The position numbers were made by a program, and so were the translations under genes. A stretch of DNA of 64,000 bases, taken from NCBI RefSeq assembly GCF_030409325.1, contig NZ_JAUFPR010000008.1, positions 248,001 to 312,000 on the forward strand, in the 5' to 3' direction. Positions 25,578-34,093 of this stretch are shown in pieces (position 1 is the stretch's first letter; each line of letters opens with the position of its first letter). The notes beneath the pieces are model-generated. The model saw nothing but the letters and a program-made list of their open reading frames with translations. It made no database searches and was not told where the DNA came from. Origin of the DNA: Mucilaginibacter aquaedulcis. GTDB lineage: Bacteria; Bacteroidota; Bacteroidia; Sphingobacteriales; Sphingobacteriaceae.

Positions 25578-25619
25578 AAACACAGAGCGCAAATCTTTTA
25601 AGATTTGCGCTCTGTGTTT
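25578..25619. terminator. Perfect bidirectional terminator overlapping the azoreductase 3' end
   Basis: A perfect 20-bp palindromic stem (AAACACAGAGCGCAAATCTT with its exact complement) closed by a 2-base centre. The right arm encodes the last residues of the azoreductase (N-T-E-R-K-S and stop), so this gene's terminator begins inside its coding sequence. It also serves the converging GNAT transcript. Confidence 0.85.
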
Positions 25620-26245
25620 GCAGCCATTTCGGCTATATTAAAATGAACATCTTTTTTTGATTGCTCAAACAACTCCTGGTCAAACGCGCTTCCGTTAAGT
25701 GCTACTTCTTGAATATCGGTAATACCCATGATATTGAAAACCGTTTTGAGGTAATCCGTTTGAAAATTCATGTGTGCATAAAACTCACCTTTTTCATAGC
25801 CCGCGTTACCTCTTGTTAATAGCAGATAAACTTTCTTATTCTTTAATAAACCGGTATACGGATTTTTCGGATCAGCATTACTAATAGCAATAGTTTCGTT
25901 AGCTCTTATTACCTGGTCAAGATAAGCCTTTAAAGCGCTTGGTATAGACCAATTGTACATTGGGGTTCCCAATACAATTACATCAGCGGCTTTTAGCTCG
26001 GCAATTAGCTGATCGCTTATCTTTAGTGCATTTACTTCCTCCTCGGTTCTTAACTCAGCAGGTTTAAATGCGCCTGCTATCCATAATTCAGATACATGGG
26101 GTATGGCTTCCTGTCCAACTTCACGGTGCTGAATGGTATAATCGGGGTTGCTTTCTATCCATTTAGTACCAAACAAATTGGTAAGGTTCCTGCTGGTTGA
26201 GCGCTCGCCTCTTGGGCTTGCGTTAATGATCAATAAATTTTTCAT
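25598..26245 (-). CDS. azoR: FMN-dependent NADH-azoreductase
   Basis: A 215-residue flavodoxin-fold enzyme that reduces quinones and azo compounds with NADH. The ATG at 26245 gives the exact family start MKNLLIINASPRGERST, the FMN phosphate loop; a 19-residue upstream extension has no support. PMYNWSIPSALKAYLDQVIR (about residues 96-115) and LLTRGNAGYEKGE are the other FMN-site segments. It is divergent from a MocR regulator, a common arrangement where the regulator controls the neighbour, and its C-terminus lies inside a perfect palindromic terminator. Confidence 0.95.
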   Translation of the reverse strand: MKNLLIINASPRGERSTSRNLTNLFGTKWIESNPDYTIQHREVGQEAIPHVSELWIAGAFKPAELRTEEEVNALKISDQLIAELKAADVIVLGTPMYNWSIPSALKAYLDQVIRANETIAISNADPKNPYTGLLKNKKVYLLLTRGNAGYEKGEFYAHMNFQTDYLKTVFNIMGITDIQEVALNGSAFDQELFEQSKKDVHFNIAEMAANTERKS

Positions 26246-26307
26246 TTTGTTAACTTGTTTAGTTTGAACAAAGGCTATGCTTTGTTGCCCAACGGGTATC
26301 ACAGTTA

Positions 26308-26339
26308 TTGATTAAATCTTTTTGATTGTGATATCTTTG
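26308..26339 (+). promoter_or_regulatory. Candidate promoter for the MocR gene
   Basis: TTG at 26308-26310 and TATCTTTG at 26332-26339 are separated by 21 bases, near the Bacteroidota -33/-7 layout. It lies in the azoR-mocR divergent region, about 110 bases before the mocR start. Confidence 0.4.
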
Positions 26340-26448
26340 AGTGTACAAACTTAAATATGTATGTTCACCGCTTTGGGTACCAGCTTTTCGCATTCAGAGG
26401 GACCAGCACAATTTGATGTTTCTGTGATAAATCTTACTTTGTTTAATT

Positions 26449-27915
26449 ATGCTTCCCTTTAAAACCTTATTAAAAATAGACAAGAACAGCCCCGAGGCAG
26501 TGTTTAAGCAAATTGCTTCGCAACTTGTGCTATTAATTCAAAAGGGAATATTAATGCCCGATATGCAGCTGCCCAGCACGCGCCTGCTTGCGACAGACTT
26601 GGGCCTGCACCGGAAAACAATAATGGCTGCTTATAATGATCTTATTACCGAAGATTGGATCATAAGCAAGGAAAGGAAAGAATATCGGGTATCAACTCTT
26701 TTACCAATAGTAAAGCCGCGCACTTATGCCAGTAAGTCGAGGTCAAGCTATAAAGCTAAGTCAGCGGTTTTATTTGATAAGCTGGAGCATGTGCCTTCAT
26801 TAACCAAGATAACCACCGATTTTAAGGTTATTGTAAACGACGGTTTCCCTGATGTAAATATATTCCCGGTTGATAGGGTTTCTAACGAATACAGGCGGCT
26901 GCTTACACACCAGGCATTAAAAAAAGCTTCTACAAGCTGGAGTGTTGATGGCAGCCAGATCTTTAAGGAGGCCTTATCTTTATTTTTGAACGATACCCGC
27001 GGACTGAACATAGAGCCGGAAAACCTGATGGTAACCCGGGGCGCCCAAATGGCCATCTATATAGCAGCTTCATTAATAATAAAGCCCGGCGATAAGGTTT
27101 TAGTCACCACGCCCAGTTATTTTTTGGCTGATGCTATTTTCAGGCAATTGGGCGCGCAGCTGATCACTATTCCGGTAGATGGTGAAGGTGCTGATGTTGA
27201 TGCTATAGAAGATGCACTGATCAACAATCAAATAAAACTGTTATATATTATTCCACATCACCATCACCCAACTACGGTTACGCTAAGCTCAACGCGCCGT
27301 ACAAAGCTGCTGGAGCTTATAAAGACTTACCAGTTAAGTGTTATAGAGGATGATTATGACTACGATTTTCAATATCAGCATAGCCCATACTTACCATTGG
27401 CCAGCGGCGTGCATAACGGCAACGTGATCTATATAGGCTCGCTTACTAAAGTGCTTGGTCCTAATTTCAGGCTTGGCTATATGATATCAACCCCTGATTT
27501 TTTGCATAGTGCCATTAAATTAAAAATCCTGATAGATTTAAGAGGCGATGCATTGATGGAAGAGATTATAGCATCACTTATGCAAAGCGGTGAATTTTCA
27601 AGGTTTATCATGAAGGCCAATAAATTGTATAACCAGAGATGCAATTACGCTTCAAATCTTATCGGCAGCGAGCTTAGTCATCTGGTAGAATTTAAGAAAC
27701 CGCAAGGAGGAATGGCGCTTTGGCTAAAGTTTCATGAAAACTATCAGCTCCGAAACATTATTCATAAAGCTTCTGCTTTAGGCTTGCAGCTTACCGGGGC
27801 CGCCTATCATAAAGGAGAAAATTTAACATATGATGCTATTCGGTTTGGATTTGCCTCAATAAATGAAAAAGAGGTAGAATTTGCTGTTGAAGTGCTCAAG
27901 AAGATCACTTTATGA
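26449..27915 (+). CDS. MocR/PdxR-type regulator (GntR HTH fused to aminotransferase)
   Basis: A 488-residue fusion. Residues about 10-75 form a GntR winged helix (MQLPSTRLLATDLGLHRKTIMAAY is the recognition region); residues about 125-485 are a fold-type I PLP aminotransferase domain with NLMVTRGAQMAIYIA, VIEDDYDYDF and the PLP-Lys motif YIGSLTKVLGPNFRLGYM. MocR proteins use PLP or aminated ligands as effectors. It is divergent from azoR, so it may control that gene, itself, or both; this is inference from arrangement. Confidence 0.93.
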   Translation: MLPFKTLLKIDKNSPEAVFKQIASQLVLLIQKGILMPDMQLPSTRLLATDLGLHRKTIMAAYNDLITEDWIISKERKEYRVSTLLPIVKPRTYASKSRSSYKAKSAVLFDKLEHVPSLTKITTDFKVIVNDGFPDVNIFPVDRVSNEYRRLLTHQALKKASTSWSVDGSQIFKEALSLFLNDTRGLNIEPENLMVTRGAQMAIYIAASLIIKPGDKVLVTTPSYFLADAIFRQLGAQLITIPVDGEGADVDAIEDALINNQIKLLYIIPHHHHPTTVTLSSTRRTKLLELIKTYQLSVIEDDYDYDFQYQHSPYLPLASGVHNGNVIYIGSLTKVLGPNFRLGYMISTPDFLHSAIKLKILIDLRGDALMEEIIASLMQSGEFSRFIMKANKLYNQRCNYASNLIGSELSHLVEFKKPQGGMALWLKFHENYQLRNIIHKASALGLQLTGAAYHKGENLTYDAIRFGFASINEKEVEFAVEVLKKITL

Positions 27916-27994
27916 AATAAACCCTATTTAAACGGATTGACCTGCGTATATCCAAGATAATTTTCTCGAATTATTTCACATTTTACAAAAATCA

Positions 27995-28025
27995 TTTGCT
28001 TTAATCGTTTAAAGTATTACATTTG
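27995..28025 (+). promoter_or_regulatory. Promoter of the lacI-type gene
   Basis: TTTG at 27995-27998 and TACATTTG at 28018-28025 are separated by exactly 19 bases, a full match to the Bacteroidota promoter TTTG-N19-TAnnTTTG. The GTG start of the regulator is 43 bases beyond the -7 element. The spacer is filled by an operator-like palindrome. Confidence 0.8.
27999..28014. promoter_or_regulatory. LacI-type operator inside the lacI promoter
   Basis: CTTTAATCGTTTAAAG is a 16-base imperfect palindrome with a central CG, as preferred by LacI-family repressors. It fills most of the space between the -33 and -7 elements, so bound repressor would block RNA polymerase. It matches the two sites upstream of susC. 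Confidence 0.8.
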
Positions 28026-28068
28026 GATTACAATTCCAATTTAACCAAATTATAATACCTTTATTTCC

Positions 28069-29082
28069 GTGAAAAAAGTGGTGCTCAAAGATATCGCTCA
28101 GTACGTTGGTGTATCCACGGCGCTGGTTTCGTATGTGCTGAATGGCCAGGCGGAAGAGAAGCAGGTAAGTAAAGAAAATGCGGAAAAAATAAAACAGGCT
28201 GCTATTGCATTAAATTATCAGCCCAATCAGGTAGCTAAAAGCCTGCGAACTCAAAAAACACACACTATAGGTCTGGTGGTTGCCGATATCAATTATCGAT
28301 TCAGTACCGGGATAACACGATCCATTGAGGCTGAGGCAAAACGCCGGAATTTTACGGTTATCTACGGAAGCAGCGATGAGGATGCGGAAAAATTCACACA
28401 GCTTACCAATGTGCTCATAAACAGGCAGGTAGATGGACTTATTTTAGTGCCGGGCGAGGACTCAGAAGAGCAAATTGTGCTTTTACAACAATCAGGGACA
28501 CCTTTTGTACTGGTCGATCGCTATTTTCCAAACATAGATACCAACTATGTAGCACTTGATAATTATAAGGCATCATACGATGCCATTTCATACCTGGTTA
28601 AAACAGGGCATAAAAAAATCAGCTTTGTTAATCTTGAAACCTCGCTTTTCCATCTTCGCGAACGTGACCGGGGATACCGGGATGCATTAAAAGATCATCA
28701 CCTGGAAGCTAATCCGGAGTGGATGAGGCATTTGCGTCCGCAGCACCTGAAAGAGGATATGGAATTGGCTACCAGGCAGATACTTGACAGGCTGAATCCT
28801 TGCGATGCCGTACTGTTTGCTACCGACAGGCTTTCAATTGCGGGGCTCAAGCAGTTTAATGATTATGGTATTCGTATACCTAAGGATATTTCTGTGCTGA
28901 GTTTTGATGAAGCGGATGCTTTTGATCTGTTTTATTGCCCGGTGAGTCATTCGCGGCAACCCCTGGAAAAAATGGGAGAGGCAGCGGTAGATATATTGGT
29001 TGATCTGATTAATAAACAGAAGACACACAAGCAATTATATTTTCAAACCGATTTTATAGCGGGTAAATCCTGCAGAGAATAA
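28069..29082 (+). CDS. LacI-family transcriptional repressor
   Basis: A 337-residue regulator with a GTG start; no nearer ATG would keep the helix-turn-helix. The HTH (VVLKDIAQYVGVSTALVSYVLNG, residues 4-26) and hinge helix (NQVAKSLRTQKT) are followed by a periplasmic-binding-protein-like effector domain (IGLVVADI to the end). It heads the SusC/SusD sugar locus and is flanked by three matching operators, supporting self-repression and control of the downstream operon. The inducer is probably a sugar or sugar phosphate from the pathway. Confidence 0.95.
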   Translation: MKKVVLKDIAQYVGVSTALVSYVLNGQAEEKQVSKENAEKIKQAAIALNYQPNQVAKSLRTQKTHTIGLVVADINYRFSTGITRSIEAEAKRRNFTVIYGSSDEDAEKFTQLTNVLINRQVDGLILVPGEDSEEQIVLLQQSGTPFVLVDRYFPNIDTNYVALDNYKASYDAISYLVKTGHKKISFVNLETSLFHLRERDRGYRDALKDHHLEANPEWMRHLRPQHLKEDMELATRQILDRLNPCDAVLFATDRLSIAGLKQFNDYGIRIPKDISVLSFDEADAFDLFYCPVSHSRQPLEKMGEAAVDILVDLINKQKTHKQLYFQTDFIAGKSCRE

Positions 29083-29096
29083 TTTTTTATCAATTG

Positions 29097-29112
29097 CCTT
29101 AATCGATTAAGG
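29097..29112. promoter_or_regulatory. LacI-type operator, distal site upstream of susC
   Basis: CCTTAATCGATTAAGG is a perfect 16-base palindrome with central CG, 14 bases after the lacI stop. It shares the TTAATCG core with the other two sites. Confidence 0.88.
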
Positions 29113-29179
29113 TAGACAATTATAGATTTTTCACCAATAAACTAACGGATAAACCGATGAGCAAACGAATGATAAGTTA

Positions 29180-29195
29180 CTTTAATCGATTAAGG
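29180..29195. promoter_or_regulatory. LacI-type operator, proximal site upstream of susC
   Basis: CTTTAATCGATTAAGG, a palindrome with one mismatched outer pair, is 38 bases before the first plausible susC ATG. Its centre is 83 bases from that of the distal site, about eight helical turns, compatible with looping by a tetrameric or dimeric repressor. No full promoter consensus was found beside it. Confidence 0.85.
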
Positions 29196-29260
29196 TGGAA
29201 TCCGCCTTAGCTATATCTCCTCCTGAACAAATTATGAAACCCAATATTAAACTTTTTTTT

Positions 29261-32200
29261 ATGAAGCAAATTTTAACAATCATGTTGTTTTTTTTCTGTA
29301 CAGGCGTTTTTGCCCAACAGAAAACGGTGACCGGAACGGTCACCGACAAAGACTTAGGTAAGCCGCTGGTAGGCGTTACCGTAAAGTCGGGTCAGGCCAC
29401 GGTTATTACTGATGTTAATGGGAAATTCAGTATAAACGCGGCTTTAAACTCCCAGATTAATTTTTCATACGTGGGTATGCAGGCTTATACTTATGTAGTA
29501 AAAGATGTGCAAAACCCAATAACTATTGTAATGGAGTATTTATCAGGGAATTTGAATGAGGTGGTAGTAACCGGTTACCAGAGCCAAAAAAAGGCTGATC
29601 TGACTGGTGCGGTTTCTGTGGTGAAGATGACGGATATTAAAGACATTCCGCAGGGAAACGCCACAAAGGCACTGCAGGGCAGGATTCCCGGTGTATTGAT
29701 CACCACTAACGGTTCTCCTGAAGGAGGTGCTACCGTTCGTATCCGCGGTGTAGGTACATTAAATAATAATGATCCGCTTTATGTAATTGATGGAGTGCCA
29801 ACCACAAGGGGGCTTGAGGAAATTAACCAGGCCGATATTGAATCGATGCAGGTATTGAAGGATGCATCATCGGCCACTATTTATGGTTCAAGGGCGGCAA
29901 ACGGGGTAATTATCGTTACCACCAAGAAGGGTAAAAAAGGTATTAACCGTATTGATGTTAATGCCTCAACCTCATTGCAGTATTACAACTCCAAACTATC
30001 TATGCTGAATACGCAACAGCATGGCGAGGCCTATTTTAAAGCCTCTGTTAATGATGGCACCGATCCTAATAATAACCAGATCTATCAGTTTGACTGGAAC
30101 AAGGATTTTACCAGTCCGGTACTTAACAGTGTTATTTTACCCGAGTTTATTGATGGTGCTAAAACCATGAAACCGGCCAATACCAACTGGTTTGATGAAA
30201 TTGGCCAAACCTCGTTATTACAGAACTATAACGTGGCCTTTAGTAATGGCGGCGAAAAAAACAACAGCTTTTTTTCTGTAAGCTATTATGATAACAAGGG
30301 TATTGTTAAGGAAACTCACACCAAAAAGGTAACATTAAGATTAAACACAGATTACAGTTTTTTTAATGGCCGATTAAAAGTTGGGGAAAACCTAAACACA
30401 AGTTTTATTAACGACAGGCTGATTGATGTGAACGGCGTTCTGTTTGGGGCTCTTGTTCAAAACCCAATTGTGCCGGTATATACCGTTACAGGTGGATGGG
30501 GTGGTCCGGCCGCGGGAATGACCGACAGGCAAAATCCTGTTCGTTTGATTCAGGATAACAAACAAAATCAAAGTTATTTCGGAAGGATAACCGGAAACGC
30601 TTTTGCCGATCTTGCCATTATACAAGGCCTGCATTTTAAAACCACATTTGGTGTTGATTATGATGGTCTTTATGAAAGAACATTAAGAAAATCATACGTT
30701 TCAGGTTTTCTTGTCGATCCTTCAAATCTTACCGCAAACTCACAGAATTTTGATGGCAACCTCATCTGGCAAAACCAGTTGACCTATGATCTTGATCTCA
30801 AAAAAAGCAAGTTCAATTTTCTTGCCGGTCAGGAGTCTATCCACTACATGAACCAGAACTTTTTTGGCAGCAGGCAGGGTTATGCGGTGGAGGATATTAA
30901 CTATGCCTATCTTGATGCCGGTTCAACCAATATTTTGAATGGTGGTAATGGTGGCGCTTATTCTTTGCTTTCTTATTTCGGAAAGGCCAATTACACTTAT
31001 GATAATAAGTACATCGCCTCGGTTACAGTCAGGCGAGATGGTTCATCAAGGTTTGGGCAAAATAACAGGTATGGTACATTTCCATCAGCATCATTGGGCT
31101 GGCGTTTGAGCGAAGAATCATTTGTTAAAAAACTCTCTTTTATATCCGATCTGAAACTGCGTTATGGCTATGGCGAAACCGGGAATCAAACAGCGGGTAA
31201 CTATGCCACATATGCATTGTACTCTGCTATTTATGGTACCGATCCTACATTTACAGCCGACAGGGGAACTGCTTACGACATAACCGGTGCCGGAACAGGT
31301 ACGCTTCCATCAGGTTTTGTGAAGATACAGGAAGGTAACAACTCATTAAAATGGGAAGGAACTAAAGAATCAAACTTTGGTATCGACTTTGGATTATTTG
31401 GTCAGAAGATAACCGGCTCGGTTGATTATTTTATTAAAAAAACATCTAACATATTAATTACCCCAGGCTACCTGGCTGTTATTGGCGAAGGGGGTACCAC
31501 AACCTTCAACGGTGCCAGTATGCAGAACAAAGGTTTTGAAGCTTTATTAAACTATGACGGGCAGATCAGCAAGGACCTTAACTTTTCAATAAGCGCCAAT
31601 ATCGCCACTTTCAGAAACAAGGTTACCTTTTTGCCATCGGAGGTGTTAACGGCCTATCCGGGTAACGGAAGCACACAAACCATTGTAGGGCACTCTATCA
31701 ATTCTATTTTTGGTTATGTTGCTGATGGTCTGTTCACAAGCCAGGCCCAGGTAGATGCCTCGCCTGCCCAGCCGGGAAAAGGCTTGGGTCGTATCCGGTA
31801 CAAGGATCTGAATGGCGATAACAAAATTGATGATAATGACCGGACTTACATCTCAAATGGTAACCCTGATTTTACCTATGGGTTAAACTTCAACCTGTCA
31901 TATAAAGATTTTGACATGTCGCTCTTTTTCCAGGGAGTGCAGGGTATTCAGGTGTACAACACATATAAAACCTATACCGATTTTTCATCTATCTGGCCGG
32001 GAACAAACTGGGGAACACGTACGCTGAATGCATGGTCACCTACTAATACGTCATCTAACATTCCGGCGCTGACACTGGTTGACAGGAACAACGAGAACAG
32101 AACATCTACTTACTATCTCGAAAATGGATCGTACTTAAAACTCCGTAACATACAGATCGGCTATAATCTGCGGAATGCTTTAAGCAGTATTAAAGTTCAG

Positions 32201-32338
32201 CGGGCAAGGGTGTTTATCCAGGCAAATAATCTGTTCACGGTTAAAAGTAAATCATACACCGCAACAGATCCTGAAAACCCAAGCGGCGCATACCCTATTC
32301 CGGCTATTACAACCATCGGTTTAGACCTGTCATTTTAG
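29261..32338 (+). CDS. SusC-family TonB-dependent outer-membrane transporter
   Basis: A 1025-residue protein from the chosen ATG, which starts a signal peptide (MKQILTIMLFFFCTGVFAQ); an in-frame ATG at 29234 would only lengthen it. After it come a CarboxypepD_reg-like domain (VTGTVTDKDLGKPLVGVTV), the plug (ALQGRIPGVLITT, GVGTLNNNDPLYVIDGVP, ATIYGSRAANGVIIVTTKKG) and a beta-barrel ending in an aromatic-terminal strand (LDLSF). It imports oligosaccharides with its SusD partner, energised by TonB. It is the first gene of the sugar operon, just below two LacI-type operators. Confidence 0.95.
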   Translation: MKQILTIMLFFFCTGVFAQQKTVTGTVTDKDLGKPLVGVTVKSGQATVITDVNGKFSINAALNSQINFSYVGMQAYTYVVKDVQNPITIVMEYLSGNLNEVVVTGYQSQKKADLTGAVSVVKMTDIKDIPQGNATKALQGRIPGVLITTNGSPEGGATVRIRGVGTLNNNDPLYVIDGVPTTRGLEEINQADIESMQVLKDASSATIYGSRAANGVIIVTTKKGKKGINRIDVNASTSLQYYNSKLSMLNTQQHGEAYFKASVNDGTDPNNNQIYQFDWNKDFTSPVLNSVILPEFIDGAKTMKPANTNWFDEIGQTSLLQNYNVAFSNGGEKNNSFFSVSYYDNKGIVKETHTKKVTLRLNTDYSFFNGRLKVGENLNTSFINDRLIDVNGVLFGALVQNPIVPVYTVTGGWGGPAAGMTDRQNPVRLIQDNKQNQSYFGRITGNAFADLAIIQGLHFKTTFGVDYDGLYERTLRKSYVSGFLVDPSNLTANSQNFDGNLIWQNQLTYDLDLKKSKFNFLAGQESIHYMNQNFFGSRQGYAVEDINYAYLDAGSTNILNGGNGGAYSLLSYFGKANYTYDNKYIASVTVRRDGSSRFGQNNRYGTFPSASLGWRLSEESFVKKLSFISDLKLRYGYGETGNQTAGNYATYALYSAIYGTDPTFTADRGTAYDITGAGTGTLPSGFVKIQEGNNSLKWEGTKESNFGIDFGLFGQKITGSVDYFIKKTSNILITPGYLAVIGEGGTTTFNGASMQNKGFEALLNYDGQISKDLNFSISANIATFRNKVTFLPSEVLTAYPGNGSTQTIVGHSINSIFGYVADGLFTSQAQVDASPAQPGKGLGRIRYKDLNGDNKIDDNDRTYISNGNPDFTYGLNFNLSYKDFDMSLFFQGVQGIQVYNTYKTYTDFSSIWPGTNWGTRTLNAWSPTNTSSNIPALTLVDRNNENRTSTYYLENGSYLKLRNIQIGYNLRNALSSIKVQRARVFIQANNLFTVKSKSYTATDPENPSGAYPIPAITTIGLDLSF

Positions 32339-32360
32339 TAGAATCTCAAAAATTAAGGAA

Positions 32361-34076
32361 ATGAAAAAATATCTATTATACATAGCTTTTTTACTGGGAA
32401 CGTTGGCATCCTGTAAAAAATCACTTAACGAGCAGCCGCAGGGTGTGTTGGCGAGCGATCAGCTCAATACCCCTGTTAACGTAGAAAAAATGGTGGTGGC
32501 GGCCTATTCGTCGCTCGGAAACGAAAATCTGCATACATCCAACAGCCTATGGCCCTGGGGTAGTATGCGCAGCGGTGATGCCTACAAAGGTGGAGATGGC
32601 GTAGGCGATAACAGTGAGTGGAACGATTATGAAACTTTTGTAACCAATCAAAATACCAACAGCCTAACCGATCAGATGTGGGCACAGATATACAACGGTA
32701 TTGCCCGTGTTAATAATGCACTGCTCCGTGTTAATAACATCAACGCGGCCGATTATCCGCAGAAAACACCAAGGCAGGGCGAAATGCGTTTTTTGCGTGG
32801 TAACTATTACTTTATGGGTAAAATTTTATGGAACCGTATACCCTATATTGATGAAAACCTGCCTACTGATGAGTACAGCAAAAAATCAAATGTTGAGCTA
32901 ACCAGCGATCAGCTTTGGGCCAAAATAACCGACGATTTCAGGTTTGCTGCCAATACCTTACCGGCAACACAATCAGACAAAGGAAGGCCTAACAAGTATA
33001 CTGCGTTGGCCTATCTTGCCAAAGCATTGCTTTACCAGGCTTACACGCAAGATGATAATCATAATGTTACCGGGATTGATCAAACCAAGCTTAATCAGGT
33101 AGTAACCCTGTGCGATAGTGTGATCAACTTAAGCGGTTATGCTTTAGCTGGCGATTTTGGGGATAACTTTTTGGCAGCAACAGAAAATGGTCCCGAATCG
33201 GTTTTTGCGATTCAATATTCTAAAAATGATGGCACCCAGTTTGGCCGGATAGATATGGGGCATTCGCTTACCTATTCTATGAACCCTGAATATGGCTGCT
33301 GCTGGCAGCATATACCAAGCCAGGATCTGGTGAATAACTTTAAAACAGATGCGAATGGCTTGCCGATGTTTACCGGGTATAATGATGTGGATGCTACTAA
33401 AGTAAGCGATTTTTTAAACCAGACGTTTGACCCAAGGCTTGATCATACTGTTGGTATTCCGGGCCATCCGTTTAAATATGTGCCTACTTTTGTTTACCAA
33501 ACTTCCTGGGCGCGTGCACCTGCTATTTACGGATTTTTCACCAGTATGAAAGATGACGCGGCTGCAAATGATCCTTCGTTTCAGAAAATCCCGCCGTTTA
33601 TGTCGAGCTCAAAAAACTGGGAACTGATCAGGTTTGCGGATGTACTACTTTGGAAAGCCGAGGCGCTGATAGAGCTAAACCGCCCGTTAGAAGCCTTGCC
33701 GCTGATCAACATGGTTAGGCAAAGGGCCGGCAACAGTACCGCACGTTTAAAACAGGTTGATGGGTCATTTATATCCAACTATAAAGTAGGTACCTATCAG
33801 CCCGGTGTTAATTGTGTTTGGACACAGGATTTTGCCCGTCAGGCTATGCGCAGGGAGCGCCGTTTGGAATTTGCTATGGAAGGTAACCGCTTTTTTGATC
33901 TCGTTAGATGGGGAATTGCGGATACTTACCTGAATAGTTATTTTGCTTCTGAGTCAACCAAGCGAACTTATCTGAAAACTGCTAAATTTACCAAGGGCCG
34001 TGATGAGTATTTACCTATCCCGCTCAATCAGATCAATTATAGCAAGGGATTATATAAGCAAAATCCAGGATTCTAA
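32361..34076 (+). CDS. SusD/RagB-family glycan-binding lipoprotein
   Basis: A 571-residue surface lipoprotein with lipobox LASC (Cys18), helical SusD fold including TPR-like segments (QMWAQIYNGIARVNNALLRV), and the C-terminal RRERRLEFAMEGNRFFDLVRWG signature with a final YLPIPLNQI. It caps the SusC barrel and captures the glycan. It is 22 bp downstream of susC. The ligand is probably the same fructose- or glucose-containing oligosaccharide handled by the enzymes downstream (inference). Confidence 0.95.
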   Translation: MKKYLLYIAFLLGTLASCKKSLNEQPQGVLASDQLNTPVNVEKMVVAAYSSLGNENLHTSNSLWPWGSMRSGDAYKGGDGVGDNSEWNDYETFVTNQNTNSLTDQMWAQIYNGIARVNNALLRVNNINAADYPQKTPRQGEMRFLRGNYYFMGKILWNRIPYIDENLPTDEYSKKSNVELTSDQLWAKITDDFRFAANTLPATQSDKGRPNKYTALAYLAKALLYQAYTQDDNHNVTGIDQTKLNQVVTLCDSVINLSGYALAGDFGDNFLAATENGPESVFAIQYSKNDGTQFGRIDMGHSLTYSMNPEYGCCWQHIPSQDLVNNFKTDANGLPMFTGYNDVDATKVSDFLNQTFDPRLDHTVGIPGHPFKYVPTFVYQTSWARAPAIYGFFTSMKDDAAANDPSFQKIPPFMSSSKNWELIRFADVLLWKAEALIELNRPLEALPLINMVRQRAGNSTARLKQVDGSFISNYKVGTYQPGVNCVWTQDFARQAMRRERRLEFAMEGNRFFDLVRWGIADTYLNSYFASESTKRTYLKTAKFTKGRDEYLPIPLNQINYSKGLYKQNPGF

Positions 34077-34093
34077 ACCAAACACTAAATTAT

